NCBI RefSeq assembly: GCF_016919165.1 | Contig: NZ_JAFFPS010000007.1 | Location: 1 to 64,000, forward strand | Direction: 5' to 3' | Origin: Leptospira chreensis | GTDB taxonomy: Bacteria; Spirochaetota; Leptospiria; Leptospirales; Leptospiraceae | DNA length: 64,000 nucleotides | Shown: in pieces, positions 35,421 through 44,830 of the stretch | Layout of the letters: every line of letters starts with the position of its first letter | How positions within the stretch are numbered: the first letter of the stretch is position 1 | Made by a program: the position numbers and the translations under genes | Notes under the pieces: generated by a model | Databases searched by the model: none | Told to the model about the DNA's origin: nothing | Seen by the model: the letters and a program-made list of their open reading frames with translations, nothing else

Positions 35421-36470
35421 TTAGTCTCTTCTTTCAAATTTAGAAGCCTTTTCGAAATCTTCAGGTCGACCAACATCTAACCATTTTTCGTGCATTGGAA
35501 AAACTATTACCTTTTTACCTGTTTCCAACATTTGAAAGAAGAAGGTAGGCATGTCCGTTACATCAACTTTAGAAATATTCTGTAAATATTCGTGATTAAC
35601 AACATAAATCCCAGCATTCACATAAGATCTGTAAAACGGTTTCTCCTCGAATCCCACTAATTTCAAACCATCCATTTGAACCACTCCAAAAGGATGTTGC
35701 CATTCATGTAACCTAACTGCCATTGTAGCATCCGAATGTTGGAGTTTATGAAACCCTAATAAATCAGAATATGATATATCAGTTAACACATCGCCATTGG
35801 TAACAACAATCGATGAGTATCTATCTTTTGTTGGGAGAAGAGACAATGCTCCTGCTGTTCCTAGAGGTAATTCCTCTTTTAGATATTCAATTTCGACACC
35901 AAATTTTGATCCGTCTTCAAAATACTCTTCAATCATATGACCTAAATATTGAATCGCAATTCTGAACTTATAAAAGCCCTCTTTTTTAGCCTTTATGATG
36001 ATATGCTCAAGCATAGGTTTGCCATTTACAGGAAGGAGCGGCTTAGGGCAGTTTTCTGTATGGGGCCTTAATCGAATCCCCTTCCCACCAGCCATAATTA
36101 AAAATATATTTTCTTTTTTATCGCTACCATTATCAATTAAATCATCCCAAACATGCAGACCGATGATTTTACGATTTACATCCACCACAGGAAGTTGATG
36201 GATACGATTAGCCTTCATCAAATCTTTAACTGATTCTTTTCCAAGTTCCGGTGGGACAACAATCGCAGAAGTTTTTATTACACTTTCAATCGAACTTTCA
36301 AAGTTTAGTCCCTGTAATAACCCTCTACGTATATCACCATCAGTAATGGTTCCAAAAAATTCTTCTCCCCGAACCACGAGGACAATTTGTAATGCAGAAC
36401 TTTCTAAAGAAAGGATGGCATCTTTAATTGTAGAATTTAAAGGAAGGATTGCTTTTTCCCAAAGTTTCAC
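35421..36470 (-). CDS. ptmE: CBS-domain nucleotidyltransferase (PtmE-like)
   Basis: A 349-residue fusion. Two CBS motifs fill residues 1-115 (IVLVVRGEEFFGTITDGDIRRG; IHQLPVVDVNRKIIGLHVW), and a nucleotidyltransferase follows (IMAGGKGIRLRPHTENCPKPLL, VVTNGDVLTD, KWLDVGRPEDFEKA). PtmE of Campylobacter, with this domain order, makes GDP-GlcN(Ac), the entry to the GDP-linked legionaminic acid route. GTG start at 36470 overlapping legG by 4 bp. Its presence suggests the leg pathway here is GDP-linked, not UDP-linked. Confidence 0.85.
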   Translation of the reverse strand: MKLWEKAILPLNSTIKDAILSLESSALQIVLVVRGEEFFGTITDGDIRRGLLQGLNFESSIESVIKTSAIVVPPELGKESVKDLMKANRIHQLPVVDVNRKIIGLHVWDDLIDNGSDKKENIFLIMAGGKGIRLRPHTENCPKPLLPVNGKPMLEHIIIKAKKEGFYKFRIAIQYLGHMIEEYFEDGSKFGVEIEYLKEELPLGTAGALSLLPTKDRYSSIVVTNGDVLTDISYSDLLGFHKLQHSDATMAVRLHEWQHPFGVVQMDGLKLVGFEEKPFYRSYVNAGIYVVNHEYLQNISKVDVTDMPTFFFQMLETGKKVIVFPMHEKWLDVGRPEDFEKASKFERRD

Positions 36471-37657
36471 TGGTTTTCCACTTTTATATCAAAGAATTCT
36501 TTTTTAATTTCCATACCGGTAAAATCGAACGATGAAATTGTTTTGAATATGAATTCAGACGCGCCACCGTTCCCATAAGGATTCTTTACATTCTCAAGGG
36601 ACCTGGAAAACTCTTCGGAGTATGCCCTATTGATTGCTTCCCCAACCGATTTTGATGTTGGTTCTGCTTGAATCACACTCGCAGCTTGCAATCGACCCTT
36701 TTGCCGATCTCCGACATTGATAGAAGTTTTTCCGAAGGTTGGCACTTCCAAAAGACCGCTAGACGAGTTTCCTAAAACAAGATCTACAAATTGTAATGCT
36801 GAAAAATAATTCAGCTGTCCCATAGAAGTGAAAGAAACTGAACGAGAATTTTTTGAGACAAACTCATCAATCATTCGATTGATGACCCTACCATTCGTAT
36901 CTGAATTTGCTTTTGTAAAAATAACACCAGCATCATTGTTTTCTAAAAATTGAGACACTGCTAAAAGTATCTCTTTAAATTGTAACTCAGATGAATTGAG
37001 CTCCAAAGTCACAGGATGAAATGTTACTAGAATATTTTTCGAATGAAACTTATATTGAATTCTATTTTCTAGTTCTTCTTTTCCAAAAAGAGTCAGTGAC
37101 TTGATTAAATCCACACCCAACCCACCAGAAACAAAAACTCGTCCCGGATTTTCACCCAGTTGAATCACCCGATTTTTATATTCTTCCGTAGCAACAAAAT
37201 GATAAAGAGACATTTTAGTAATAGAATGTCGAATTGCCTCATCGATCACTCCTTCCGTTTTTTCTCCACCGTGAATATGTACAATGGGAATTTGAAAGGG
37301 TAACGCCGCTGATACAGCCGCTAGGATTTCATATCTGTCCCCAAGAACGATGAGTAAATCTGGTTTCAAATCAACCAGAGCATCGGCAAACCCAATGGTG
37401 GCAAGCCCCATGGATTTAGCAATAGCGGAAGGAGTATCAGAACTCAGTAACATCTCCACTTTCTTATCAATGGTAAGCCCATCAGCCTCGATTTCTTTGT
37501 AAGTTAATCCAAATTCAGGAGATAAATGCATCCCTGTGGCAATGATTTGTAAATGAAACCTTTCTGAATCTTTAAAAAGAAAAAATAAATTCTTTAAAAG
37601 ACCATACTCAGCCCTTGTTCCAGTGACAATACAAATCTTCTCTCTATTAGGATTCAT
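36467..37657 (-). CDS. legG: LegG/NeuC-type hydrolysing 2-epimerase
   Basis: A 396-residue NeuC-family enzyme: CIVTGTRAEYGLLKNL, VLGDRYEILAAVSAAL, HIHGGEKTEGVIDEAIRHSI, and VLGNSSSGLLEVPTFG. It hydrolyses the nucleotide from a 2,4-diacetamido-trideoxy-glucose and inverts C2, giving the mannose-configured sugar for LegI. The surrounding genes (legB, legC, legI) favour LegG over NeuC of sialic acid synthesis. Confidence 0.9.
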   Translation of the reverse strand: MNPNREKICIVTGTRAEYGLLKNLFFLFKDSERFHLQIIATGMHLSPEFGLTYKEIEADGLTIDKKVEMLLSSDTPSAIAKSMGLATIGFADALVDLKPDLLIVLGDRYEILAAVSAALPFQIPIVHIHGGEKTEGVIDEAIRHSITKMSLYHFVATEEYKNRVIQLGENPGRVFVSGGLGVDLIKSLTLFGKEELENRIQYKFHSKNILVTFHPVTLELNSSELQFKEILLAVSQFLENNDAGVIFTKANSDTNGRVINRMIDEFVSKNSRSVSFTSMGQLNYFSALQFVDLVLGNSSSGLLEVPTFGKTSINVGDRQKGRLQAASVIQAEPTSKSVGEAINRAYSEEFSRSLENVKNPYGNGGASEFIFKTISSFDFTGMEIKKEFFDIKVENQ

Positions 37658-37678
37658 AGTTTATTAAAAATTTTACAG

Positions 37679-38692
37679 TCAACGAATCAAATCGTCAGGT
37701 TGAAAGGTTTCAGTTGCAACTTTGCCAATTACCGATTCCCATTTCATCGGAGAAATTCCAATGGCAGGTCGTTTGGTTGTACAATTCTCATCAGTAAAAA
37801 CTTCGCCTTTTTGAATGAGTTTACTTGCAACAATTGATTTCCGAGCAACTTCTATGTTTTTCATTTCTGAAAGTGAAGGTTTTTTGATTCCATCACCTAA
37901 TGCCTGCTCTATATTTCTAATGGACTTTATTAAATTCTTTAGTTCGCCGGGCTCAAGACTCGCCTTATGATCAGGGCCTTCCATATTTTTATCCAAAGTA
38001 AAATGTTTTTCAATGACCGACGCTCCAAGGGCAACTGCAGCCACAGCCACTTCGATTCCTGCTGTATGGTCTGAGTATCCGACAGAAACATTAAAGGCCT
38101 TCTGAATCGAATTCATTGCCAATAAATTTACATCAGACATTGGAGTTGGATATTCTGTATTACAATGAAGGACAGTGATTCCGTTTCTTTTAATACCATA
38201 CTGTTCTAATACACGAATCGCATCTTCAATTTCGCCCAAACTAGACATACCAGTAGATAGAATGATTGGTTTTTTCCATTGAGCCACTTTTCTCAAATAA
38301 GGAAAATTTGTAATTTCCCCTGAAGGTATTTTAAATAAATCGATATTTAAACTTTGCAAAAAATCCAAACTTTCTAAATCAAATGCGGTAGAGAGGAATT
38401 TTATATTTTTAGAATTTGCATATTTGATTAGTTCATAATGAACTTCATGGCTTAATTCTAGCTTCTTAAGCATAGCCAATTGGCTCTCATCTGAGTTTGT
38501 GGTTTTGGTTTGATAATCTGCTTTTTTTGCAGAACGACTTGCTAAATTCTCGGAAATGAATGTTTGGAACTTAACATAATCGGCCCCTGCCTCACTTGCA
38601 ACATCAATCATTTGTTTCGCAATTTCAATACTGCCGTTGTGATTTACACCGGCCTCTGCAATGATCAAAGTATTATGTTTTTTTAGTTCCAT
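37679..38692 (-). CDS. legI: Legionaminic acid synthase (NeuB/LegI)
   Basis: A 337-residue PEP-dependent synthase: LIIAEAGVNHNGSIEIAK, FKIPSGEITNFPYLR, ILSTGMSSLGEIEDAI, SDHTAGIEVAVAAVALG, and a SAF domain from about residue 278. It resembles NeuB/LegI rather than PseI, lacking the LWKGESLY block. It condenses 2,4-diacetamido-2,4,6-trideoxymannose with PEP. It overlaps the legH start region by 20 bp, indicating tight coupling. Confidence 0.92.
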   Translation of the reverse strand: MELKKHNTLIIAEAGVNHNGSIEIAKQMIDVASEAGADYVKFQTFISENLASRSAKKADYQTKTTNSDESQLAMLKKLELSHEVHYELIKYANSKNIKFLSTAFDLESLDFLQSLNIDLFKIPSGEITNFPYLRKVAQWKKPIILSTGMSSLGEIEDAIRVLEQYGIKRNGITVLHCNTEYPTPMSDVNLLAMNSIQKAFNVSVGYSDHTAGIEVAVAAVALGASVIEKHFTLDKNMEGPDHKASLEPGELKNLIKSIRNIEQALGDGIKKPSLSEMKNIEVARKSIVASKLIQKGEVFTDENCTTKRPAIGISPMKWESVIGKVATETFQPDDLIR

Positions 38693-39311
38693 TTCTTTTT
38701 ACAACTGTCTCATCTTCAATATCAGAAGTAACTGCATTTGACATTCCAATAAAAACATCAGAACCAATATGAATTCCCTCTCGAATCACCGTTCCACTAC
38801 CGATAAAAGTTCCATTCCCTACGCGCACTCCACCATTCAAAATGGTCCCTGTAGAAATATGGTTATGGTTTCCAATGACTACATCATGTTCAATGATACT
38901 TCCGGTATTAATAATACAATTCTCACCAACAACCGACCGACTATTTAAAATTGCAGAATGACAAATGATAGTACCTTTTCCGATTTTTGCAGACCTAGAA
39001 ACAATCGCAGTCGGAGATATCACGGTTACCAGCTCGAATCCCAATTGATTCAATTCATTAAATGCAGATAACCTTGCTTTATAAGATTCTATTTGCCCAA
39101 TACAAACGAAACTATGTTTACATTTCTTATTTAAAGAGTTTAAGTCCTTGTCAGAGCCAATCACTGGGTATCCAAGAACTTCCTTACCGACTTCTGCCGG
39201 CATTCCAATGAAACCAAGGATTCGGTATCGATTCTCAGCTTCGATCACTTCAACGCAGGAAGCAGCATGTCCACCGGCACCGACCAAAATTAAATCTTTT
39301 TTTTCATTCAT
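38673..39311 (-). CDS. legH: NeuD/PglD-type hexapeptide acetyltransferase (LegH role)
   Basis: From the ATG at 39311 the protein has 212 residues: a Rossmann-like N-terminal domain (DLILVGAGGHAASCVEVIE) followed by hexapeptide repeats (RSAKIGKGTIICHSAILN to HIGSDVFIGMSNAVTSDI). This is the fold of PglD, NeuD and LegH. It should acetylate the 4-amino group placed by LegC. A GTG at 39332 would add seven residues overlapping legC more deeply; I prefer the ATG. Confidence 0.85.
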   Translation of the reverse strand: MNEKKDLILVGAGGHAASCVEVIEAENRYRILGFIGMPAEVGKEVLGYPVIGSDKDLNSLNKKCKHSFVCIGQIESYKARLSAFNELNQLGFELVTVISPTAIVSRSAKIGKGTIICHSAILNSRSVVGENCIINTGSIIEHDVVIGNHNHISTGTILNGGVRVGNGTFIGSGTVIREGIHIGSDVFIGMSNAVTSDIEDETVVKRNGTKKT

Positions 39312-40491
39312 CTTTTGGTAACAGATGAGCACTGCTCGGGATATTGATCAGGGAAGCTTCTAATTTTTTGGCTACAACCATTGGCATACTTGGACATAAC
39401 TCAAATGGCTTTAGGCTATGAAGTAACCGCCAAACCGGTCTTGTCATAACTCCACTATCGTTTGTTAGTTCTAAAACTCGATTCCGAACATCTAACAAAT
39501 TTTTTTGTTCCCAGCTTAACTTTATCGTTTGTAACCAATAATTACTCTTACAATGGCGGGGTTCAGAAATCAATTCTACGTTTTTCAAATTTTCAAAACC
39601 GCGTCGGTAAGATTCATAAAGATCTCTTTTCGATTTAAGAAAACTTGGTAAACTTTCCAATTGTGCGCACCCTAATGCTGCATTAATGTTTGGCATTCGG
39701 TAGTTATAACCAATTTGATCATGAACATACTCCCAACGGTGAGGAAGTTTTGCCGTTGTAGTAATATGTTTTGCTAATTTAGCAAGATTCTCATCCTGAG
39801 TGAGGAGAGCCCCACCTCCACCAGTGGTAATGGTTTTGTTTCCATTAAAACTTAAAGTTCCAAATTTCCCAAAAGTACCAGTATGTTTGCCATAATAATA
39901 ACTACCGAGAGACTCCGCGGCATCTTCAATCAATTCTAAATTAAAATCTTTAGCTAAAGCAAGTAATTCATCCAACTTGCTAGGATGACCAAAGGTATGC
40001 ATGGGAACGATTGCTCTAATGACTCGTCCAGTTTGTGTATTAATACATTTTCCATCACGAAACTCAGTCATTGACTTTAGATATTCTCTTAACGCAATCG
40101 GATCTATACCTAAATGAGATTCTTCTGAATCTACAAAATGAGGAATGGCACCGCAATAACTGACGGCATTCGCTGTGGCAATGAAGGTTAACGAAGGAAT
40201 GATTACTTCGTCATCATTTTCCACACCAGAAAGTTTTAAGGCGATATGTAAAGCGGCTGTTCCATTAACAACGGCAATTGCATATTTCGAACCAGTGTAT
40301 TCTGCTAATTGTTTTTCGAATTGGTCTACAAATTTTCCAACAGAAGATACAAAGCGAGTATCTAAACATTCTTTTAAATACAACCACTCGTTTCCAACAA
40401 AATAGGGTTCATGTAATAACAAAGGGGATTCTCCGAGGATTCCCCTGATTGTTTTAACAATATCCTGTTCTATAGAAATTTCATTCACCAT
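39304..40491 (-). CDS. legC: LegC, nucleotide-sugar 4-aminotransferase
   Basis: A 395-residue PLP aminotransferase: LLLHEPYFVGNEWLYLKECLD and FVSSVGKFVDQFEKQLAEYTGS (N-terminus typical of LegC), VVNGTAALHIALKLSG, IEDAAESLGS, and the Lys in SFNGNKTITTGGGG. It aminates C4 of the 4-keto-6-deoxy sugar from LegB. It has no gap problems: stop overlaps legH by 8 bp, start follows legB. Confidence 0.92.
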   Translation of the reverse strand: MVNEISIEQDIVKTIRGILGESPLLLHEPYFVGNEWLYLKECLDTRFVSSVGKFVDQFEKQLAEYTGSKYAIAVVNGTAALHIALKLSGVENDDEVIIPSLTFIATANAVSYCGAIPHFVDSEESHLGIDPIALREYLKSMTEFRDGKCINTQTGRVIRAIVPMHTFGHPSKLDELLALAKDFNLELIEDAAESLGSYYYGKHTGTFGKFGTLSFNGNKTITTGGGGALLTQDENLAKLAKHITTTAKLPHRWEYVHDQIGYNYRMPNINAALGCAQLESLPSFLKSKRDLYESYRRGFENLKNVELISEPRHCKSNYWLQTIKLSWEQKNLLDVRNRVLELTNDSGVMTRPVWRLLHSLKPFELCPSMPMVVAKKLEASLINIPSSAHLLPKDE

Positions 40492-41490
40492 CTAAATATT
40501 GTATATGTTAGCTTTATATTTTTGTAGATTTTCTTTCTTGGAAAACCAATCGATAGTTTCCTTGAGCCCGCGCTCAAACCCGTCCAAACCACCATACTTA
40601 GGTTCCCAACCCAGTAGTTCCTTTGCCTTGGAATTAGAGGCCCAAAGTCGTTCGACTTCGCTTTTCTCTGGTCGCAACCTTTCATCATCTGAAAAAATTT
40701 CCATGTTTGCCTTCATTAGTTTGGCAATCGTTTTGGCAGTATCCCCTACTGAAATTTCATAATTACTTCCCAAGTTGATCACTTGACCGACTGCCAAATC
40801 AGATTTTAAAGCCGCAATAAAACCAGATACTGTATCAGAAACATAATTAAAATCTCTAGTGGGATGAACGGCTCCTAATTTAATTTTATTAATTCCGTTG
40901 GCAATTTGAGTGATGATTGTTGGAATCACTGCTCTTGCTGATTGCCTAGGCCCATAGGTGTTAAATGGTCTAATTACAGAAACAGGTGTTTCAAATGATG
41001 TATAAAAGGATAATGCGATTTGGTCGGCCCCAATTTTACTTGCTGAATATGGAGACTGGCCTTGCAAAGGGTGTTCTTCTGTGATAGGAACAAATCGGGC
41101 CGTTCCATAAACTTCTGAAGTAGAAGTATGAATGACTTTTCCTATCCCTAAATCTCTTGCTGCTTGGACAATATTCAAAGTTCCTTTTACATTGGTATCA
41201 ACATAAGTATCTGGAGAATGATAGGAAAAAGGGATCGCAATTAGAGCAGCTAAATGTAATACAGAATCACAACCTTTCATTGCAGATCGAACTCCATTCG
41301 GATCTCTCACATCTCCAGAAAAAACTTCAAACTTTCCGCGCACATCCTCAGAACAGGAATCTAACCAACCCCAAGTATTAAATGAGTTGTACAATACAAA
41401 TGCTTTAACATCATATCCCTGCCTAACTAAAGTCTCAGTTAAGTGTGATCCAATAAAACCATCGGCTCCGGTGACTAAGATCTTTTTCAT
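40492..41490 (-). CDS. legB: LegB, retaining nucleotide-GlcNAc 4,6-dehydratase
   Basis: A 332-residue extended SDR: ILVTGADGFIGSHLTETLV, HTSTSEVYGTA, the Y-x3-K in SPYSASKIGADQ, and the RPFNTYGPRQSARAVIPTI block typical of LegB. It removes water across C4-C6 with retention at C5, the first step of legionaminic acid synthesis, acting on GDP- or UDP-GlcNAc. It is followed by legC with no intergenic space. Confidence 0.92.
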   Translation of the reverse strand: MKKILVTGADGFIGSHLTETLVRQGYDVKAFVLYNSFNTWGWLDSCSEDVRGKFEVFSGDVRDPNGVRSAMKGCDSVLHLAALIAIPFSYHSPDTYVDTNVKGTLNIVQAARDLGIGKVIHTSTSEVYGTARFVPITEEHPLQGQSPYSASKIGADQIALSFYTSFETPVSVIRPFNTYGPRQSARAVIPTIITQIANGINKIKLGAVHPTRDFNYVSDTVSGFIAALKSDLAVGQVINLGSNYEISVGDTAKTIAKLMKANMEIFSDDERLRPEKSEVERLWASNSKAKELLGWEPKYGGLDGFERGLKETIDWFSKKENLQKYKANIYNI

Positions 41491-41492
41491 AA

Positions 41493-43232
41493 TTATCTCT
41501 TTATTTTACCCGATTCTAATTCAATGATTTGTTCACACTTTTCGACAGTTGATAGACGATGGGCAATCATAAGGATAGTCAATTCTCTGCCTAAACCTTC
41601 AATCGCACCCATCACTGCTTTTTCAGTTTCCACATCAAGTGCACTTGTCGCTTCATCAAAAACAATAACAGAAGCTTCTTTATACAAAGCTCGCGCAATT
41701 CCGATTCTTTGACGTTGGCCTCCAGAAAGCCGAACACCCCTTTCACCAACTTGTTCATCATACTTTAGTGGCAACGATTCGATATAATTAGCAATCTGAG
41801 CTTTCTCAGCTGCCCTTCTGACTCTAGCTAAATCAATATTTTCTTTTGTTACACCTAAGGCGATGTTTTCAGCGATGGAGTTATCTGATAAATAGATAAA
41901 CTGAGGAACATGGGCAATATTTCTCTGCCATGATCTCAAATTATCTGCATTCAATTCGATTCCATCAATGAACAATTTACCTTCAGTGGGATCAATGAGT
42001 CCCATGATTAAATCCAATAATGTACTTTTACCACTTCCAGTTTTTCCAACAATTCCAACCCGCCCACCTTTCGGAATTGTAATAGAAAGATGGTCCAAAA
42101 CAATTTTCGAATTTGAATTATAGTGATAACTCACCGATTCCAAACGTATCTCTTTTTGAAACGGCATAGCAGGTGGATCCGGTTCCGTTGCAAATCTTGG
42201 CAAAGGTTGGTCGAGCAAATCTAAAACATCACCGAGAGTAGAAGTTCCGATTTTTAGATTGGACCAAGCCGTATAAGCTTGTTGTAAAACGGGCAACATT
42301 CTTTGGGCACCCATGGCAAGAGCACCGAGTAACGGAATAATTGAAATCAATGAACCCGTTGTTTCACTCAATCGATAGGCAAAAACCGCCATGATTGCCA
42401 TTCCTAAAGATTCCATCGTATAACGAGGACTAGTGCTAATATAGATATTGTCCCCTAAGGACTTTCGATAAGGGATGTCGGCTCGTTGATAGATATTTAC
42501 ATAAAAACGTTGGCTACCATCAATCAATACATCGCGAATCCCACCCAAACCTTCCTGTAAAGCTCGTTGTAAAAGTGCAATGTTATCATTGGCCACTTTA
42601 CCATTTCTCTGAAGTCTAGTTTTAGAACGAAGGGCAACAAAAAGATAAAAACTACCAAATATACAAAACACCACTAAACTGATCATCGGGTTAAACATAA
42701 TTAACGTGGCCATAATGACCGTTAGAATGATCAGTGAAGTAGCAAGAGTCATCAAAGGTGAAATTGTATAATAGACAACTCCATTCGACTTACCCATGAT
42801 GCTTGAAATTACATCTGCACTATTTCTTGCTATATGCACAGAATATGGTTGGTATAATGTCCTTCTGTAGATTTCTAAACTAATATCGGCACTCATAGCA
42901 AATGTAAGCCGTGTACTTACGTAAAGTAACAACAATCGCATACCACCAGCAACTAAAGCCCCGACAGCAAAAAGAACAGTAATTGGGAGTAACAATTGAT
43001 TCGGTGAGGTTAGATCGAACAAAACCCAAATATCTTTCAAAAAGGATATTTCGAAGATTTTTTCAGGAGCAATCAATACCCCCAGAAAAGGCAAAAGAGC
43101 ACCCAAACTAATCACCTCAGATAAAGATGTTAGAACGATTAGAATGAGTAGTAGATAAAATTGAATTTTCCTTCTATGACTTAAAAAGTTCCAAAGACGT
43201 AAATAGTTATGAAAATTTCGTTCTTTTTCCAA
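41493..43232 (-). CDS. ABC transporter, fused permease/ATPase (PglK/MsbA-like), candidate flippase
   Basis: A 579-residue half-transporter. Six predicted membrane helices occupy residues about 20-310. The ATPase domain has Walker A GIVGKTGSGKSTLLDL, the signature RLSGGQRQRIGIARAL, and Walker B SVIVFDEATSALD. The N-terminus (SHRRKIQFYLLLILIVLTSLSEVISLGALLPFLGVL) is close in style to PglK, which flips undecaprenyl-diphosphate oligosaccharides. No Wzx is visible in the window, so this is the best candidate flippase. TTG start at 43232. Confidence 0.82.
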   Translation of the reverse strand: MEKERNFHNYLRLWNFLSHRRKIQFYLLLILIVLTSLSEVISLGALLPFLGVLIAPEKIFEISFLKDIWVLFDLTSPNQLLLPITVLFAVGALVAGGMRLLLLYVSTRLTFAMSADISLEIYRRTLYQPYSVHIARNSADVISSIMGKSNGVVYYTISPLMTLATSLIILTVIMATLIMFNPMISLVVFCIFGSFYLFVALRSKTRLQRNGKVANDNIALLQRALQEGLGGIRDVLIDGSQRFYVNIYQRADIPYRKSLGDNIYISTSPRYTMESLGMAIMAVFAYRLSETTGSLISIIPLLGALAMGAQRMLPVLQQAYTAWSNLKIGTSTLGDVLDLLDQPLPRFATEPDPPAMPFQKEIRLESVSYHYNSNSKIVLDHLSITIPKGGRVGIVGKTGSGKSTLLDLIMGLIDPTEGKLFIDGIELNADNLRSWQRNIAHVPQFIYLSDNSIAENIALGVTKENIDLARVRRAAEKAQIANYIESLPLKYDEQVGERGVRLSGGQRQRIGIARALYKEASVIVFDEATSALDVETEKAVMGAIEGLGRELTILMIAHRLSTVEKCEQIIELESGKIKR

Positions 43233-43302
43233 TGGTTTAAACCAACATTGCCTTATATAATAATTCTAAACTATTTTGCACTATCGAATATCACCTGTAC
43301 AA

Positions 43303-44025
43303 CTAAAGTCTTCTGTCCAACCAAAGAGTTTCATAATATCCGTATTCTTCATTACCTGAATACTGAAAGTCAGAAACCAAACCCAGTTTCTGAATACTAG
43401 ATAACATCTCCTCAGGTTCCACCCCTGCTTTTTTCATACCATAAGGCCAAAACTCACAGCATAACTTAATATTCGAACTAACTTGAATTGTCTTTTCCAT
43501 ACCGCGAAAGGCAATGGCATCAAAACCTTGGAGATCCATCTTAACAAAGGAAACATCCTTGATTCCATTCTTTTCACAATAGTCATCCAAAGAAAAACAA
43601 CTAATCTTGATTTTTTCCCTGGACTCTCCACTATCATATGTTTGATGATCCACATTTAAATCTTCAGAAATATATAAATCCAATGTTCCCGATTTGTCGG
43701 ATAAAGCAGCATTTACGATTACAACATTACTTAATTTTTTAGTTCGTCTGCTTAAAATTTCAAAATTTTTAAGGTTAGGCTCAAAAGCGATCACCAAACC
43801 AGACTCCCCCACAAACTGGGAAAACAATCTAGTATAAAACCCAACGTTCGCACCAGCATCGATCACCACAGCCCCTTTTGTAATATTTCTCTTTAATCTC
43901 TTAATGTCTATAAAATCAGATACATATTTATACTTATCATAAAAAAACAAATAGGTTCGAATGAGACCTAGCGAATAGAGTTTATTAAATAAACGAAAAA
44001 CAATTAGAATGATTCTGGTAAACAT
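43303..44025 (-). CDS. FkbM-family methyltransferase
   Basis: A 240-residue SAM methyltransferase of the FkbM type: VVIDAGANVGFYTRLFSQ, VIAFEPNLKNFEILS, and VSFVKMDLQGFDAIAFRGM. Such enzymes O-methylate sugars in surface glycans. It overlaps the next FkbM gene by 22 bp. The pair differ substantially, so each may methylate a different position. A hydrophobic, basic N-terminus (FTRIILIVFRLFNKLYSLGL) could attach it to the membrane. Confidence 0.85.
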   Translation of the reverse strand: MFTRIILIVFRLFNKLYSLGLIRTYLFFYDKYKYVSDFIDIKRLKRNITKGAVVIDAGANVGFYTRLFSQFVGESGLVIAFEPNLKNFEILSRRTKKLSNVVIVNAALSDKSGTLDLYISEDLNVDHQTYDSGESREKIKISCFSLDDYCEKNGIKDVSFVKMDLQGFDAIAFRGMEKTIQVSSNIKLCCEFWPYGMKKAGVEPEEMLSSIQKLGLVSDFQYSGNEEYGYYETLWLDRRL

Positions 44026-44825
44026 AGAATATCAATTCCGCCGTATTTTGGAACATTTCTTTCGATATTATCAAGTGTAAGCAAAACTTTTGTTTTTGAA
44101 TCAAAAAGTTTATACTTTTTCTTTTCGAATAATTCAAAATACTTTTTGAATTCACTTTTGGTTGAATCGCCAGTATGACCCATAAACTCAAAAACAATCG
44201 TTGGGCGAAACCGATCAATGACATGATTTGCCCCACGAAGGATATCCAACTCAAAGCCATCTACATCAATTTTCATAAGATCAACTGTTTGTATATTTTC
44301 TTCTTTTACATAAGAATCTAAAGTGATTTGTTTATTGGTTGCTTTCTGTAAGATTCCACCGTGAATCGGATGATCTTGTTTTGAGCCATCAACCTTCCAG
44401 GAAGAGTAAACAGCATTGTCATTTATCTCTTTGTTTTCATCAGAAAGAAATACTTGAACAGGTACGATTCTTTTTTTCAAATCAGGATTCAAATTCAAAT
44501 TTTCATTCAACTTCTCAAACGCGTAATATGTTGGCTCAAATGCATGAACAATACTATTAGTAAATTGTTTTGCAAATGGCAAAGCAATAGAGCCTATATT
44601 TGCGCCAATATCAAAAATAACCTTGGGTTCTCTTTCTAATTTGGACAATTTCCAAACATGACTTTGAAAACTACCAAACAAAAAAATAGAAAGATCGATA
44701 CCCTCTGAAAGGTCTACCTTATAGAAAATACCATTTCTATTAATCAGCCTATGTTTAGAAAATCCCAAAAGAGAGATGATTCCATACAAAACTCTTGCAA
44801 TAAATAATTTAATTTTTGTACTCAT
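44004..44825 (-). CDS. FkbM-family methyltransferase
   Basis: A 273-residue protein from the ATG at 44825: VIFDIGANIGSIALPFAKQ, VHAFEPTYYAFEKL, and LMKIDVDGFELDILRGA identify the FkbM family. An upstream start at 44897 would overlap the glycosyltransferase gene by 67 bp with an unlikely leader, so I use 44825, five bp after that gene's stop. No clear ribosome-binding site is seen, which suggests translational coupling. Target sugar unknown. Confidence 0.85.
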   Translation of the reverse strand: MSTKIKLFIARVLYGIISLLGFSKHRLINRNGIFYKVDLSEGIDLSIFLFGSFQSHVWKLSKLEREPKVIFDIGANIGSIALPFAKQFTNSIVHAFEPTYYAFEKLNENLNLNPDLKKRIVPVQVFLSDENKEINDNAVYSSWKVDGSKQDHPIHGGILQKATNKQITLDSYVKEENIQTVDLMKIDVDGFELDILRGANHVIDRFRPTIVFEFMGHTGDSTKSEFKKYFELFEKKKYKLFDSKTKVLLTLDNIERNVPKYGGIDILCLPESF

Positions 44826-44830
44826 AACGT

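Noticed and set aside
43233..43244. TGGTTTAAACCA palindrome ahead of the ABC transporter gene
   Set aside because: A single 12-bp palindrome without a promoter or a second copy; no support for a regulatory role.
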